64,000 nucleotides of DNA from Nocardia sp. NBC_00508 (GCF_036346875.1 NZ_CP107852.1:5828001-5892000); one strand, 5' to 3'. Shown: positions 24,389 to 33,350, numbered from the stretch's first letter. A program made the numbers and translations. The notes: generated by a model from the letters alone, not told the origin.

Positions 24389-26677
24389 ATGACCGAAACC
24401 ACTGAACGCAAGAGCACGGCCGTCGAGGTCGAGCCCGGCGTCTTCGAATCCGTCGCGCTGATCGACAACGGCGGCTTCGGCACCCGCACCGTCCGGTTCG
24501 AGACCGGGCGCCTGGCCCGGCAGTCCGCCGGTTCGGTCGTCGCCTACCTGGACGACGAGACCATGCTGCTGTCGGCCACTACCGCGGGCAAGCAGCCCAA
24601 GGACCAGTTCGACTTCTTCCCGCTGACGGTCGACGTCGAGGAGCGGATGTACGCCGCGGGTCGCATCCCCGGATCGTTCTTCCGCCGCGAGGGCCGTCCC
24701 TCCACCGACGCGATCCTGACCTGCCGCCTGATCGACCGCCCGCTGCGTCCGTCGTTCGTCGACGGCCTGCGCAACGAGATCCAGGTCGTGGTCACCGTGC
24801 TGAGCCTGGACCCGAAAGACCTCTACGACGTGGTGGCGATCAACGCCGCGTCCGCGTCCACGCAGATTGCGGGCCTGCCCTTCTCCGGCCCGGTCGGCGG
24901 CGTGCGCGTCGCGCTGATCCACACCGGGGCGGAGTCTCAGTGGGTGGCGTTCCCGACCACCGAGCAGCTCGAGGACGCCGTGTTCGACATGGTCGTGGCG
25001 GGCCGTGTGGTCGAGTCCGGTGATGTCGCCATCATGATGGTCGAGGCCGAGGCCACCGATAACGTCATCGCGCTGATCGAGGGTGGTGCGCAGGCCCCGA
25101 CCGAGGCCGTCGTGGCCGAGGGGCTCGAGGCCGCCAAGCCGTTCATCGCCCGGCTCTGCCGCGCGCAGCAGGACCTGGCCGAACTGGCCGCCAAGCCGAC
25201 CGAGGAGTTCCCGCTCTTCCCGCCGTACGGCCAGGACGTGTACGAGGCCGTCGAGGGCACCGCCAAGCGCGAGCTGGGCGAGGCGCTGAGCATCGCGGGC
25301 AAGCAGGAGCGCGAGGAGAAGATCGATGAGATCAAGCTCGCCGTGCTCGATCGCCTCGGCGACGACTTCGCCGGGCGCGAGAAGGAGCTCGGCGGGGCCT
25401 TCCGCTCGGTCACCAAGAAACTGGTGCGCCAGCGCATCCTGTCCGACGGCTTCCGCATCGACGGCCGCGGTCTCGCGGACATCCGCGCCCTGTCGGCCGA
25501 GGTCGCGGTCGTGCCGCGGGCGCACGGCTCGGCGCTGTTCGAGCGTGGCGAGACCCAGATCCTCGGCGTCACCACGCTCGACATGGTGAAGATGGCCCAG
25601 CAGGTCGACTCGCTCGGCCCGGAGACCAGCAAGCGCTATATGCACCACTACAACTTCCCGCCGTTCTCCACCGGTGAGACCGGCCGCGTGGGTTCGCCCA
25701 AGCGCCGCGAGATCGGCCACGGCGCGCTGGCCGAGCGGGCGCTGATCCCGGTGCTGCCCAGCCAGGAAGAGTTCCCGTACGCCATCCGTCAGGTCTCCGA
25801 GGCGCTGAGTTCCAACGGCTCCACCTCGATGGGCTCGGTGTGCGCCTCCACCCTGTCGCTGCTGAACGCCGGTGTGCCGCTGAAGGCGCCGGTCGCCGGT
25901 ATCGCCATGGGCCTGGTGTCCGACACCGTCACCAACGACCAGGGCGAGGACGAGGTCCGCTACGTCGCGCTGACCGACATCCTCGGCGCCGAGGATGCCT
26001 TCGGCGACATGGACTTCAAGGTCGCGGGCACCCGCGACTTCGTCACCGCGCTGCAGCTGGACACCAAGCTGGACGGCATCCCCTCGCAGGTGCTGGCCGG
26101 TGCGCTGAGCCAGGCGCACGACGCGCGCACCACCATCCTGGACGTGATGGCCGAAGCCATCACCACCCCGGACGAGATGAGCCCGTACGCGCCGCGCGTC
26201 ACCGCCATCAAGATCCCGGTCGACAAGATCGGCGAGGTGATCGGGCCCAAGGGCAAGGTGATCAACCAGATCACCGAGGACACCGGCGCCAACATCTCCA
26301 TCGAGGACGACGGCACCGTGTTCGTCGGCGCGACCGACGGCCCGTCGGCGCAGGCCGCGATCGACGCGATCAACGCCATCGCCAACCCGCAGCTGCCGAA
26401 GGTCGGCGAGCGCTTCCTCGGCACGGTCGTCAAGACCACCGCCTTCGGCGCGTTCGTCTCGCTGCTGCCCGGCCGCGACGGCTTGGTGCACATCTCCAAG
26501 CTGGGCAACGGCAAGCGTGTGGCCAAGGTCGAGGACGTGGTGAACGTCGGTGACAAGCTGCGCGTGGAGATCGCCGACATCGACAACCGCGGCAAGATCT
26601 CGCTGGTGCCGGTCGACGAGACCGCCGAGGAATCCGGCGACGACGCGGCCGATGCGGGCTCGGCCGGGACCGAGTAG
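24389..26677 (+). CDS. pnp: Polyribonucleotide nucleotidyltransferase (PNPase / GpsI)
   Basis: 762 aa. Two RNase PH domains: the first near 45-200 with RMYAAGRIPGSFFRREGRP, the second near 350-560 with RAHGSALFERGETQ and the catalytic-core sequence DILGAEDAFGDMDFKVAGT. Then KH (IPVDKIGEVIGPKGKVINQI near 612) and S1 (GTVVKTTAFGAFVSLLPGRDGLVH near 678). It degrades RNA 3' to 5' with phosphate; the actinobacterial form was also described as GpsI. The ATG at 24389 follows GAGAGAAGAG. The gene is preceded by a repeat-rich leader. Confidence 0.97.
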   Translation: MTETTERKSTAVEVEPGVFESVALIDNGGFGTRTVRFETGRLARQSAGSVVAYLDDETMLLSATTAGKQPKDQFDFFPLTVDVEERMYAAGRIPGSFFRREGRPSTDAILTCRLIDRPLRPSFVDGLRNEIQVVVTVLSLDPKDLYDVVAINAASASTQIAGLPFSGPVGGVRVALIHTGAESQWVAFPTTEQLEDAVFDMVVAGRVVESGDVAIMMVEAEATDNVIALIEGGAQAPTEAVVAEGLEAAKPFIARLCRAQQDLAELAAKPTEEFPLFPPYGQDVYEAVEGTAKRELGEALSIAGKQEREEKIDEIKLAVLDRLGDDFAGREKELGGAFRSVTKKLVRQRILSDGFRIDGRGLADIRALSAEVAVVPRAHGSALFERGETQILGVTTLDMVKMAQQVDSLGPETSKRYMHHYNFPPFSTGETGRVGSPKRREIGHGALAERALIPVLPSQEEFPYAIRQVSEALSSNGSTSMGSVCASTLSLLNAGVPLKAPVAGIAMGLVSDTVTNDQGEDEVRYVALTDILGAEDAFGDMDFKVAGTRDFVTALQLDTKLDGIPSQVLAGALSQAHDARTTILDVMAEAITTPDEMSPYAPRVTAIKIPVDKIGEVIGPKGKVINQITEDTGANISIEDDGTVFVGATDGPSAQAAIDAINAIANPQLPKVGERFLGTVVKTTAFGAFVSLLPGRDGLVHISKLGNGKRVAKVEDVVNVGDKLRVEIADIDNRGKISLVPVDETAEESGDDAADAGSAGTE

Positions 26678-26688
26678 TACTTGTCTCT

Positions 26689-28056
26689 GTGACGAAGAAG
26701 AAGACGACAACCCCTCTGCTCAGCACCGGGCAGGGGGGTTCGTCACTCGAGCTACAGGTGGACACGGACAGCGGAGTTCGGCGGACCGTGCTGCCCGGCG
26801 GATTGCGCGTGGTGACCGAGCACCTGCCCGGGGTGCGCTCGGCGTCCATCGGCGTCTGGGTGGGGGTCGGTTCGCGCGACGAAGGCCCGACCGTCGCGGG
26901 CGCCGCCCATTTCCTGGAGCACTTGCTGTTCAAGGCGACGCCGACGCGGTCGGCACTCGACATCGCCGAGGCCATGGACGCGGTCGGGGGTGAGCTCAAC
27001 GCGTTCACCGCCAAGGAGCAGACCTGCTACTACGCGCATGTCCTGGACGAGGATCTGCCGCTGGCCGTCGACATGGTTTCCGACGTGGTGCTCAACGGTC
27101 TGTGCCGGTCGGTGGACGTGGACGTGGAGCGCCAGGTCGTACTCGAGGAGATCGCCATGCGCGACGACGACCCCGAGGACCTGGTCGGCGACTCCTTCCT
27201 GAGCGCGCTGTTCGGCGACCACCCGATCGGGCGTCCGGTGATCGGCTCGGTCGAATCCATCGAAGCCATGCGCGCGGCTCAGTTGCGGTCCTTTCACGTG
27301 CGCCGCTACCGTCCGGACCGGATGGTGATCGCGGTCGCGGGCAATGTGGAGCACGACCACACCGTGGAATTGGTGCATCGTGCCTTCGAGAACCGGCTCG
27401 ACCCCGCGGCGGCGCCCGCGCCGCGGCGCGAGGGCCTGTTCCGCCCGCACGGCGCTCCGCGGCTGCACCGGAGTCACCGCGACAGCGAACAGGCGCACCT
27501 GGCCTTCGGCGTGCGTGCCTTCGGACGGCATGAAGGGGAACTGCGCTGGCCGCTGTCGGTGCTCAACACGGTGATCGGCGGCGGGCTGAGTTCGCGGCTG
27601 TTCCAACGCATTCGGGAAGAGCGCGGGCTGGCGTACTCGGTGTATTCCAGCGTCGACACCTTCGCCGACACCGGTGCGTTCTCGGTGTACATCGGCTGCC
27701 AGCCGGAAAACCTCGGCAACGTGGCGGCATTGGCGCGCGGTGTGCTCGAGGAGGTGGCCGCGGACGGCATCAGCGATGCCGAGTGCGCACGCGCCAAGGG
27801 CTCGTTGCGCGGCGGTTTGGTGCTCGGCCTGGAGGACTCCGCCTCGCGCATGAACCGGCTCGGGCGCAGCGAACTCAGTTACGGCAATCACCGCAGTGTG
27901 TCCGAGACCTTGGCCCGCATCGACGCAGTCACCACCGACCAGGTTTCCGCTGTCGCGCGGGCTATGCTGGCGCGGCCGTTCGCGGCATCGGTGGCCGGGC
28001 CGTACCAGCGCACCCGTGAGTTGCCCGCCGCCGTCCGGCGGCTGGTCCCGAACTGA
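26689..28056 (+). CDS. pepR: M16-family zinc peptidase (PepR)
   Basis: 455 aa. The zinc motif HFLEH (with inverted HXXEH order) lies near residue 76, with the downstream Glu in the LNAFTAKEQTCYYAHVLDEDL region near 104-124. A second inactive M16 half contains GGGLSSRLFQRIREERGLAYSVYS near 300. M16 enzymes cleave small or unfolded peptides. The GTG start at 26689 is 11 bp after the pnp stop. Same order as Rv2783c-Rv2782c. Confidence 0.92.
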   Translation: MTKKKTTTPLLSTGQGGSSLELQVDTDSGVRRTVLPGGLRVVTEHLPGVRSASIGVWVGVGSRDEGPTVAGAAHFLEHLLFKATPTRSALDIAEAMDAVGGELNAFTAKEQTCYYAHVLDEDLPLAVDMVSDVVLNGLCRSVDVDVERQVVLEEIAMRDDDPEDLVGDSFLSALFGDHPIGRPVIGSVESIEAMRAAQLRSFHVRRYRPDRMVIAVAGNVEHDHTVELVHRAFENRLDPAAAPAPRREGLFRPHGAPRLHRSHRDSEQAHLAFGVRAFGRHEGELRWPLSVLNTVIGGGLSSRLFQRIREERGLAYSVYSSVDTFADTGAFSVYIGCQPENLGNVAALARGVLEEVAADGISDAECARAKGSLRGGLVLGLEDSASRMNRLGRSELSYGNHRSVSETLARIDAVTTDQVSAVARAMLARPFAASVAGPYQRTRELPAAVRRLVPN

Positions 28057-28197
28057 TCCCGGCGGGCCGCGGTCCGGGAAACCCGCGGCTCGGCGCGCAA
28101 TCCGGTGGCGCGATACTGTTTCGGCCGTCCGCGTCGGAAAGACGCTGAACGCGATTGTCCGGGTGTCGAATCCGGCGATTTCTGGCAAGGAGTCGAG

Positions 28198-28623
28198 ATG
28201 AACCGAACGAATCGTGCCCTCCGCGTACTGGGCGCGATCTCGATGCCGATCCTCGTGCTGTCCGGGTGCGGCGGTGAGAACGCGGAAGCCGTAGGGAAGG
28301 CAGGTGAGCCGACCGCGGCCGCGCTGCGCGCGGAGGCCACCGAGATGAACGCCGCACTGGCGAGTCACGACTACGCGGCGGCATACCGATTCCGTTCCAC
28401 GCGCTGCAAGCTCACCCTGAACCAGGACGACTACGTGGCGTCCATGGCGCAGCTCTACGACGGCAGGGACCTGAAGACCAAGCCGTCCGAGGTCAGCGTC
28501 ACCACCTCGGGAACGACGGGATCGGTCACGGTGAAGAACTTCGACGCCCGCGCGGCCGAGGACGACGCGAAGCCGAAGACCTGGACGTTCATCGACGGAC
28601 AGTGGCGCTTCGACAACTGCTGA
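28198..28623 (+). CDS. Putative lipoprotein
   Basis: 141 aa. Signal peptide ending in lipobox LSGC at residues 23-26, then a small alpha/beta domain with a Cys pair (RCKLTL near 60 and the final Cys) that may form a disulphide. AAGGAG lies 5 nt before the ATG. The pattern (helix ALASHDYAAAYRFRS, then strands SEVSVTTSGTTGSVTVKNF and WTFIDGQWRFDNC) resembles DUF4878/NTF2-like lipoproteins of actinobacteria. Function unknown; membrane-anchored outside the cell. Confidence 0.8.
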   Translation: MNRTNRALRVLGAISMPILVLSGCGGENAEAVGKAGEPTAAALRAEATEMNAALASHDYAAAYRFRSTRCKLTLNQDDYVASMAQLYDGRDLKTKPSEVSVTTSGTTGSVTVKNFDARAAEDDAKPKTWTFIDGQWRFDNC

Positions 28624-28644
28624 GCGTGAGCTCGCCCCGGCGGG

Positions 28645-28974
28645 TCACGAAGAGTGGGCGCGATTGGCGGCGTCGACGATCGTCGGGACCACGCCGGGCA
28701 GTGCGGATTCCAGGTCGTCGGCGCGCAGGCGCTGGCAGGTGTGGCCGTCGACGATCACGCGTTCGGTGAGGCCTGCCTCGCGCAGGATCTTGAAGTGGTG
28801 GGTGGCGGTCGATTTGTTGATCGCCTCGTAGAGCGCCCCGCAGCGCACCGCCGTTCCCGCATTGCTGAGCCGCCGCACCATCTCCAGGCGCACCGGGTCC
28901 TGCAGCGCGCCGAGCACGGTGGACAGCCCGGCCACCGGAGGCGGCTCCGGTGCGGCGCCGTTAGCGTCGGACAT
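28645..28974 (-). CDS. ArsR-type helix-turn-helix regulator
   Basis: 109 aa. A winged helix with ALQDPVRLEMVRRLSNAG near 24-41, the recognition helix in NKSTATHHFKILREAGLTERV near 53-73, and wing DGHTCQRLR. No cysteine cluster of the metal-sensing class is seen. It is divergent from an MFS transporter across 93 bp containing an AGGTTTGAT/ATCAAACTT inverted repeat, so it likely represses the exporter and itself. Confidence 0.87.
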   Translation of the reverse strand: MSDANGAAPEPPPVAGLSTVLGALQDPVRLEMVRRLSNAGTAVRCGALYEAINKSTATHHFKILREAGLTERVIVDGHTCQRLRADDLESALPGVVPTIVDAANRAHSS

Positions 28975-28990
28975 GATCTGGCTCACTCCC

Positions 28991-29050
28991 AGGTTTGATG
29001 ATTGTCGTACCAGATGTATCGTCGACTGCGGTTCGATCACTATCAAACTT
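28991..29050. promoter_or_regulatory. Divergent promoter with inverted repeat (ArsR/MFS)
   Basis: AGGTTTGAT at 28991-28999 is mirrored by ATCAAACTT at 29042-29050 (8 of 9 pairs). It lies between the regulator and the transporter. The arms are about 42 bp apart, so two half-operators or a looped site are possible. Confidence 0.5.
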
Positions 29051-29067
29051 ACCTGATCGGAGATCTG

Positions 29068-30285
29068 ATGGCAGCGACGATGGCGGTGGCAGCCGACGAG
29101 CAGACCTCGCAACGCTGGGCCTACGCCCTGATTCTTGCGGCCAGTGGCGTCGCACTCGGGGTGTCCGGTGTGCCCGCACCGCTCTACGGCATCTACGAAA
29201 CGCAGTGGCATCTCTCGCCGCTCACCACGACCATCGTGTTCGCCGTCTACGCCGTAGCCGCGCTGGCGGCGGTGCTGGTGTCCGGCCGGATCTCCGATGT
29301 GGTCGGTCGAAAGCCGGTGCTGCTCGGCGCCTTCGGCACGATGGTCGTCGGGCTGGTGGTGTTCATGCTCGCCGACAGCGTGCCCATGTTGCTGCTGGCG
29401 CGTGCGCTGCACGGTATCGCGGTCGGCTCGACCGTGGTCGCGGGCGCGGCCGCGCTGCTGGATCTACGTCCACACCGGGGAGCGCGATCCGGGCAGCTCA
29501 GCGGCGTCGCGTTCAACATCGGGATGGCGGTGGCGATTCTGGGCTCGGCGTTGCTGGCCCAGTACGCCCCGCATCCGCTGCGCACACCCTACGTCGTGAT
29601 CACCGTCGTCTGCCTGGCGATCGGCGCCGGCGTGCTCGCGCTGCGCGAACCGCATTCCGCGCGGGTGTCCGGACGCATCCGGATCGCGAAACCCGCCGTG
29701 CCGCAGGAAATCCGTGCCGACTTCTGGTTCTCGGCGATCGGCGTGATGGCGGCCTGGTCGGTGCTCGGCGTGCTGCTGTCGCTGTACCCCTCGCTGGCCG
29801 CGCAGCAGACGGGCATCCACAATCTGGTCTTCGGTGGCACGGTCGTCGCGTCCACCGCGCTCTCCGGCGCCACCGCGCAGCTGTTCGCGACCAGGGTGCC
29901 CGCCCGATGGGCGGCGATCCTCGGTGACACCGGCATGGCGCTGTCGCTGCTGTCGACCGTGCCCGCGCTGGCTACGCACAACTGGGTCGCGGTGCTCGTC
30001 GCGGGCGTCGCGCTCGGAGCGACCTTCGGCCTCGGCTTCGGCGGTTCGCTGCGTCACCTGTCGCAGGTTGTGCCGCAACACAAGCGGGGCGAGACGATGT
30101 CGGCGTACTACCTGCTGGCCTACTCGGCCATGGCCCTGCCCACCATCCTGGCCGGCTGGGCCGCCACCACCTGGGGCCTGAGCACCGTGTTCCCGTGGTT
30201 CGTCGGTGTCGTCGCCCTGGCCTGCCTGATCGCGGCCGGTCTCGGTCTGCGCGGCAGCAGGGAGACGGCCGAGCGGGCGACGTGA
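29068..30285 (+). CDS. MFS transporter
   Basis: 405 aa with 12 predicted helices. The MFS loop 2-3 motif appears as SGRISDVVGRKPVLLGAFG near residue 73-91, and the N-terminal helix is YALILAASGVALGVSGVPAPLYGIYE. Probable proton-driven exporter. ATG 29068 has GGAG upstream; in-frame codons further 5' overlap the operator region and are less likely. Controlled by the divergent ArsR-type regulator, by inference. Confidence 0.88.
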   Translation: MAATMAVAADEQTSQRWAYALILAASGVALGVSGVPAPLYGIYETQWHLSPLTTTIVFAVYAVAALAAVLVSGRISDVVGRKPVLLGAFGTMVVGLVVFMLADSVPMLLLARALHGIAVGSTVVAGAAALLDLRPHRGARSGQLSGVAFNIGMAVAILGSALLAQYAPHPLRTPYVVITVVCLAIGAGVLALREPHSARVSGRIRIAKPAVPQEIRADFWFSAIGVMAAWSVLGVLLSLYPSLAAQQTGIHNLVFGGTVVASTALSGATAQLFATRVPARWAAILGDTGMALSLLSTVPALATHNWVAVLVAGVALGATFGLGFGGSLRHLSQVVPQHKRGETMSAYYLLAYSAMALPTILAGWAATTWGLSTVFPWFVGVVALACLIAAGLGLRGSRETAERAT

Positions 30286-30360
30286 GCGGCGATTGGGCTT
30301 TTCCCGCGATTGTCCGCTAATGTTCTCCGGGCGCGTCACGGACAACACCGCGATGCGAGT

Positions 30361-30436
30361 GCGGATGTAGCGCAGCTGGTAGCGCATCACCTTGCCAAGG
30401 TGAGGGTCGCGGGTTCGAATCCCGTCATCCGCTCCA
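30361..30436 (+). tRNA. tRNA-Gly (GCC)
   Basis: Cloverleaf: acceptor GCGGATG/CATCCGC, D-arm GCGC/GCGC, anticodon arm TCACC-TTGCCAA-GGTGA with anticodon GCC, T-arm GCGGG-TTCGAAT-CCCGT, discriminator T followed by an encoded CCA (30434-30436). Confidence 0.97.
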
Positions 30437-30563
30437 CGAAACGACCGCCACGGTGAATTCTGGCCTGCTCCTCGGCTCCACCTCCATTCGGAGGAATCCC
30501 ACAACCCCGGACATGGTGTTGCGACCGATTGCCGGAATCCCGAGGACGGTCGCCTGGGAGCAA

Positions 30564-30569
30564 TATTCT
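30564..30569 (+). promoter_or_regulatory. Putative -10 element for leaderless mRNA
   Basis: TATTCT ends 6 nt before GTG 30576, the preferred start of the following membrane protein. Confidence 0.45.
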
Positions 30570-30575
30570 GCCAAT

Positions 30576-30989
30576 GTGACCAGCGAACCGGCATGCCCGG
30601 CGCGACCATCCCGGCGGCGCGTGGCGCTGCTTGCTGTCGGCGCTGCCCTGGCGGCAAGTGGGGCCGCCACCCGACCCTTCAGCTGGCCGGCGAACGCGCT
30701 GGTGGTCGTGCTGGTGGTCGTGGTTGCGGTCCTGGCCTGGCGGGTCAGGCCAGTGCGTACTCGCCCCACCGCCCGGCTGCGGCGCGGCGCGGCCGTATGG
30801 TCGACACTGCTGGTCGCGGCGGCGCTGTGGGAGGGTTATGCGTTTGCCCGGCAACCGGAATGGACGCGGCCCAGCGACGAACATCCGACATTGTCGACGC
30901 TGCTGGATCCGGCTCTGGAGCAGTGGCCGCTGCGGATCGCCGGATGGTTGGTGTGGCTGGGTGTCGGCTGGTGGCTGGTGTCGAAATGA
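30576..30989 (+). CDS. Small membrane protein, function unknown
   Basis: 137 aa from GTG 30576 (VTSEPACPARPSRRR). Two or three hydrophobic segments: about residues 16-33, 40-58 and a C-terminal WPLRIAGWLVWLGVGWWLV. The middle part is soluble and Arg-rich. An earlier in-frame ATG at 30453 would add unconserved sequence that runs to the tRNA-Gly gene. The stop overlaps the start of the next gene (ATGA), so the two are translated together. Confidence 0.7.
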   Translation: MTSEPACPARPSRRRVALLAVGAALAASGAATRPFSWPANALVVVLVVVVAVLAWRVRPVRTRPTARLRRGAAVWSTLLVAAALWEGYAFARQPEWTRPSDEHPTLSTLLDPALEQWPLRIAGWLVWLGVGWWLVSK

Positions 30990-31186
30990 GCGATCGGGCG
31001 ATCATCGTCGTCGGGTTCGTGCTGATACTGGCGGCCACGCTCGGCACGGTTGTGGTCACGCACCTGCGCCGCGATCTGGTGGCGCCCCTCGGTGAAACGA
31101 TCACCTACCTCACCCGCACCCGGGCGGCGAGGATTGCCGCTGTGCTCGTGTGGGCGTGGCTCGGCTGGCACTTCCTCGCACGGTAG
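30986..31186 (+). CDS. Small DUF6186-like membrane protein
   Basis: 66 aa. Two hydrophobic helices (IIVVGFVLILAATLGTVVV at 6-24 and ARIAAVLVWAWLGWHFLA at the end) linked by a basic loop (HLRRDLVAPLGETITYLTRTR). It overlaps the preceding gene by ATGA. The size and the WAWLGWHFL end recall small actinobacterial DUF6186-type proteins; I am not certain of the family. Probably a partner of the preceding membrane protein. Confidence 0.65.
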   Translation: MSDRAIIVVGFVLILAATLGTVVVTHLRRDLVAPLGETITYLTRTRAARIAAVLVWAWLGWHFLAR

Positions 31187-31270
31187 CCACGGAAAACTCA
31201 TTGTCCAGTCACGGACCGGACCACTAACGTCGCTTCGGTTTGTCCACCGATCAACCGAAGGAGATCCGTC

Positions 31271-31759
31271 ATGGAACCCGTCACCGAACGCGACATCCGG
31301 TCGTCGTTCGTCAACTGTTCGAAAGGAGACGCCAAACGGTTGCCCGTGCCCAGGGACCTGAACGAGCGGCCATGGGAGGATCTGGACTTCCTCGGCTGGA
31401 GCGATCTGTCCTTGCCCGGTCGGGGCTACCTGATCGTCCCGCAGGACGACCGCCTGGTCGGCGTCGCTCTGCGCTACGCCACCGGCGGACCGGGGCGGGC
31501 ACAGATGTGCACGATCTGCCTGACCACGCACACCGGCGGCGGCGTATCCCTGATGACCGCCCACAAGGCCGGGGAATCCGGGCGCCGCGGTAACTCGGTC
31601 GGCACCTACATGTGCACCGATCTCGCCTGCTCGCTGTACGCACGGAACAAGAAGCGGCCCGCGCTCGGGAGTCGCTATCGCGAAGACCTCACGCCCGAGG
31701 AGAAAGTCGAGCGGGTGCGCGACAACATGACCGCGTTCCTCGCGAAGCTCTACGCCTGA
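31271..31759 (+). CDS. FBP-domain protein (FusB-like EF-G-binding zinc protein)
   Basis: 162 aa. The C-terminal treble-clef zinc site is visible as MCTICLTTHTGGG (near 79) and YMCTDLACSLY (near 115), four Cys residues as in FusB/FBP proteins. The N-terminal half is helical. FusB-type proteins bind elongation factor G and free it from fusidic-acid-stalled ribosomes; relatives are widespread in actinobacteria without proven resistance roles. AAGGAG lies 7 nt before the ATG. A TAACGT -10 is at 31225-31230, and an 8-bp inverted repeat (CTTCGGTT/AACCGAAG, 31233-31260) abuts the ribosome site. Confidence 0.85.
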   Translation: MEPVTERDIRSSFVNCSKGDAKRLPVPRDLNERPWEDLDFLGWSDLSLPGRGYLIVPQDDRLVGVALRYATGGPGRAQMCTICLTTHTGGGVSLMTAHKAGESGRRGNSVGTYMCTDLACSLYARNKKRPALGSRYREDLTPEEKVERVRDNMTAFLAKLYA

Positions 31760-31855
31760 TCGCCCTGCTATGCCTGTCCACACCGCAGCCCATGAGCTGC
31801 CGCCCGAACGGAGGTAGATGCCATGTGCCGACACTCGAGGATCACCGGCCGAGCT

Positions 31856-31892
31856 GCCCCGAGTTCAGCTATACCGCAACAGAACTCGGGGC
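31856..31892. terminator. Stem-loop between convergent genes
   Basis: An 11-bp perfect stem, GCCCCGAGTTC (31856-31866) with GAACTCGGGGC (31882-31892) and a 15-nt loop, in the 257-bp gap between the FBP gene and the opposing YbaB-like gene. No T-tract. It may be a terminator or a protein-binding dyad. Confidence 0.5.
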
Positions 31893-32016
31893 GGCAGGAT
31901 TCCTCGCTGGTTGAGTCGGCCCGGACCGCCCGGACCGTCCCATCCGGCGAGCAATCCGCGCTGCGCGAGCGGTGAGTCCGCATCGGATCCATCGCGGTGA
32001 TTAGCCCGCAGTCGCT

Positions 32017-32451
32017 TCATTGCGACGTGTCCTGGCGCCCGGGTTCCTCCCATACCTCGCGCCAGCTCGGTGCACCCGGCACCAGATCGGGCAGGTCGGG
32101 TACGGCCCCCGCTTCGTCGACGATCGGGGAGATGATCTCCGCGTGCTGTTCGCGGGCCAGTCGCGCCGCCTCCCGTCCCGCCTCGGTGACCGAACGGCCC
32201 AGCTGTTCGGGGGTCACGCGGAGGGCGGCTTGGGTGAACCGGACATCGGTGAGCACGCCCCCGGCGTCCACGGTCACTTCCACCAAGCCGTCGGCCGACT
32301 CGGCCGTGCACCGCACCGCCGACAGCTTCTCGTGCACGTCCGTCAGGTGGGCGCGCTGCTCGGCGAGCGCATCCAGAATGTGGTCCACCTGGTTGCGGAT
32401 TCCGCTGTTGGCGGAGCGCAGCCCGTCGCGTTCCCACCGATCCACCGGCAC
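32017..32451 (-). CDS. YbaB/EbfC-family protein
   Basis: 144 aa. The YbaB fold is seen as a helix-rich start (IRNQVDHILDALAEQRAHL), the strand pair GLVEVTVDAGGVLTDVRFT near 55-73, and a helix RSVTEAGREAARLAREQHAEI. The C-terminal 30 residues are unstructured. YbaB proteins are dimeric nucleoid-associated proteins; divergent actinobacterial copies are often near ESX genes, but none is visible here. Monocistronic on the minus strand. Confidence 0.78.
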   Translation of the reverse strand: MPVDRWERDGLRSANSGIRNQVDHILDALAEQRAHLTDVHEKLSAVRCTAESADGLVEVTVDAGGVLTDVRFTQAALRVTPEQLGRSVTEAGREAARLAREQHAEIISPIVDEAGAVPDLPDLVPGAPSWREVWEEPGRQDTSQ

Positions 32452-32548
32452 CTACCTCCTCGAACCCACCTGGCCTGAAAACCGAATTGTCTCGGCATGG
32501 CCGAGCGGCCGCGGAGAGGCCTTCCCAGTAACGGGAAGGATGGTGTGG

Positions 32549-32950
32549 TCAGTCCGCCGCAGCCTCGGTTTCCTGCACGGCCAACCAGCGCACGCCACCC
32601 GGGTCATCGGTGGTCAGCACCGCGGTTACCCAGCGGCGGGTCACGCTCCCGGCCACCCGGTGGGCTTCCAGGAAACGGATGACCGCCGCACTCTCGGAGC
32701 GCAGGAGTTCCTCGACGTCGGACACCTCGATGGTCAGCCCCGGCACGGAGTTCCCGGCCCGGCGCAGACCGGCGATGAGCTCGCTGCGGCCCAGCAGGTC
32801 ACCGCCGGTCGTCACCATGGTGAAGCGCTCGTGCTGTGCCGCCGCGAACCGCTCGAACACCTCGACCGGAGCTTGTGACCCCAGCCACGTCGCGAGGTCG
32901 GCATGCAGCCGCTCGACTACGCCGACCAGATCGAAACCCATGCGCGGCAT
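32549..32950 (-). CDS. SnoaL/DUF4440-like small protein
   Basis: 133 aa (or 129 aa if the second Met is used). An NTF2-like fold is suggested by an N-terminal helix ending in WLGSQAPVEVFERFAAAQHERFTMV, then strands (LTIEVSDVEELL, SAAVIRFLEAHRV, TRRWVTAVLTT, VRWLAVQETEA). No catalytic pair can be assigned. A 7-bp hairpin (CCTTCCC/GGGAAGG, 32520-32539) follows its stop. Function unknown. Confidence 0.65.
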   Translation of the reverse strand: MPRMGFDLVGVVERLHADLATWLGSQAPVEVFERFAAAQHERFTMVTTGGDLLGRSELIAGLRRAGNSVPGLTIEVSDVEELLRSESAAVIRFLEAHRVAGSVTRRWVTAVLTTDDPGGVRWLAVQETEAAAD

Positions 32951-32966
32951 CGTACGTCGAGCGAAA

Positions 32967-33350
32967 TCACGCGCCGCCGTACGGGACGGTGATCACCTCC
33001 AGGTAATGACCGCTCGGGTCGAGGAAGTACACGCCGCGGCCGCCGTCGTTGTGGTTGATCTCGCCGGGATGCTGCTGGCGCGGATCGGCCCAATGATCCA
33101 CTCGATAACGCTGGATCTTGGCGTAGGCCGTGTCGAACTCGGCCTCGGAGATCAGGAAGGCGTAATGCTGGGGCTGGATTTCGCCGAGGTCCGGCGGTAC
33201 GTTCGCGAAGTCGAAGGTGACGCCGCCCGTGAGGGAAACCGGAATGAACGGTCCCCACGGTGTCCCGACTTCCAGTCCCAGGATGTCCGCCCAGAATTCG
33301 GCGGACTCGCGGTTGTCGTGGCAACCGACGATGGTGTGGTTGAACTGCAC
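32967..33350 (-). CDS. VOC/glyoxalase-like protein
   Basis: 127 aa from GTG 33350 with AGAGGAG upstream. Two beta-alpha-beta-beta-beta modules: VQFNHTIVGCHDNRESAEFW at the start and GRGVYFLDPSGHYLEVI near the end. Metal-ligand positions (His in FNHTIV, His in QPQHYAFLI, Glu in YLEVI) fit a single-metal VOC dioxygenase or glyoxalase. Substrate unknown. The SnoaL-like gene is 16 bp downstream on the same strand. Confidence 0.85.
   Translation of the reverse strand: MQFNHTIVGCHDNRESAEFWADILGLEVGTPWGPFIPVSLTGGVTFDFANVPPDLGEIQPQHYAFLISEAEFDTAYAKIQRYRVDHWADPRQQHPGEINHNDGGRGVYFLDPSGHYLEVITVPYGGA

Noticed and set aside
24098..26710. An 870-codon minus-strand frame opposite pnp
   Set aside because: It covers pnp almost exactly and shows His/Asp/Gly-rich runs caused by reading antisense of a biased gene.
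29464..30657. Minus-strand frame containing a peptide DDGIRTRDPHLGK
   Set aside because: This is the well-known false translation of a tRNA gene read antisense (tRNA-Gly at 30361).
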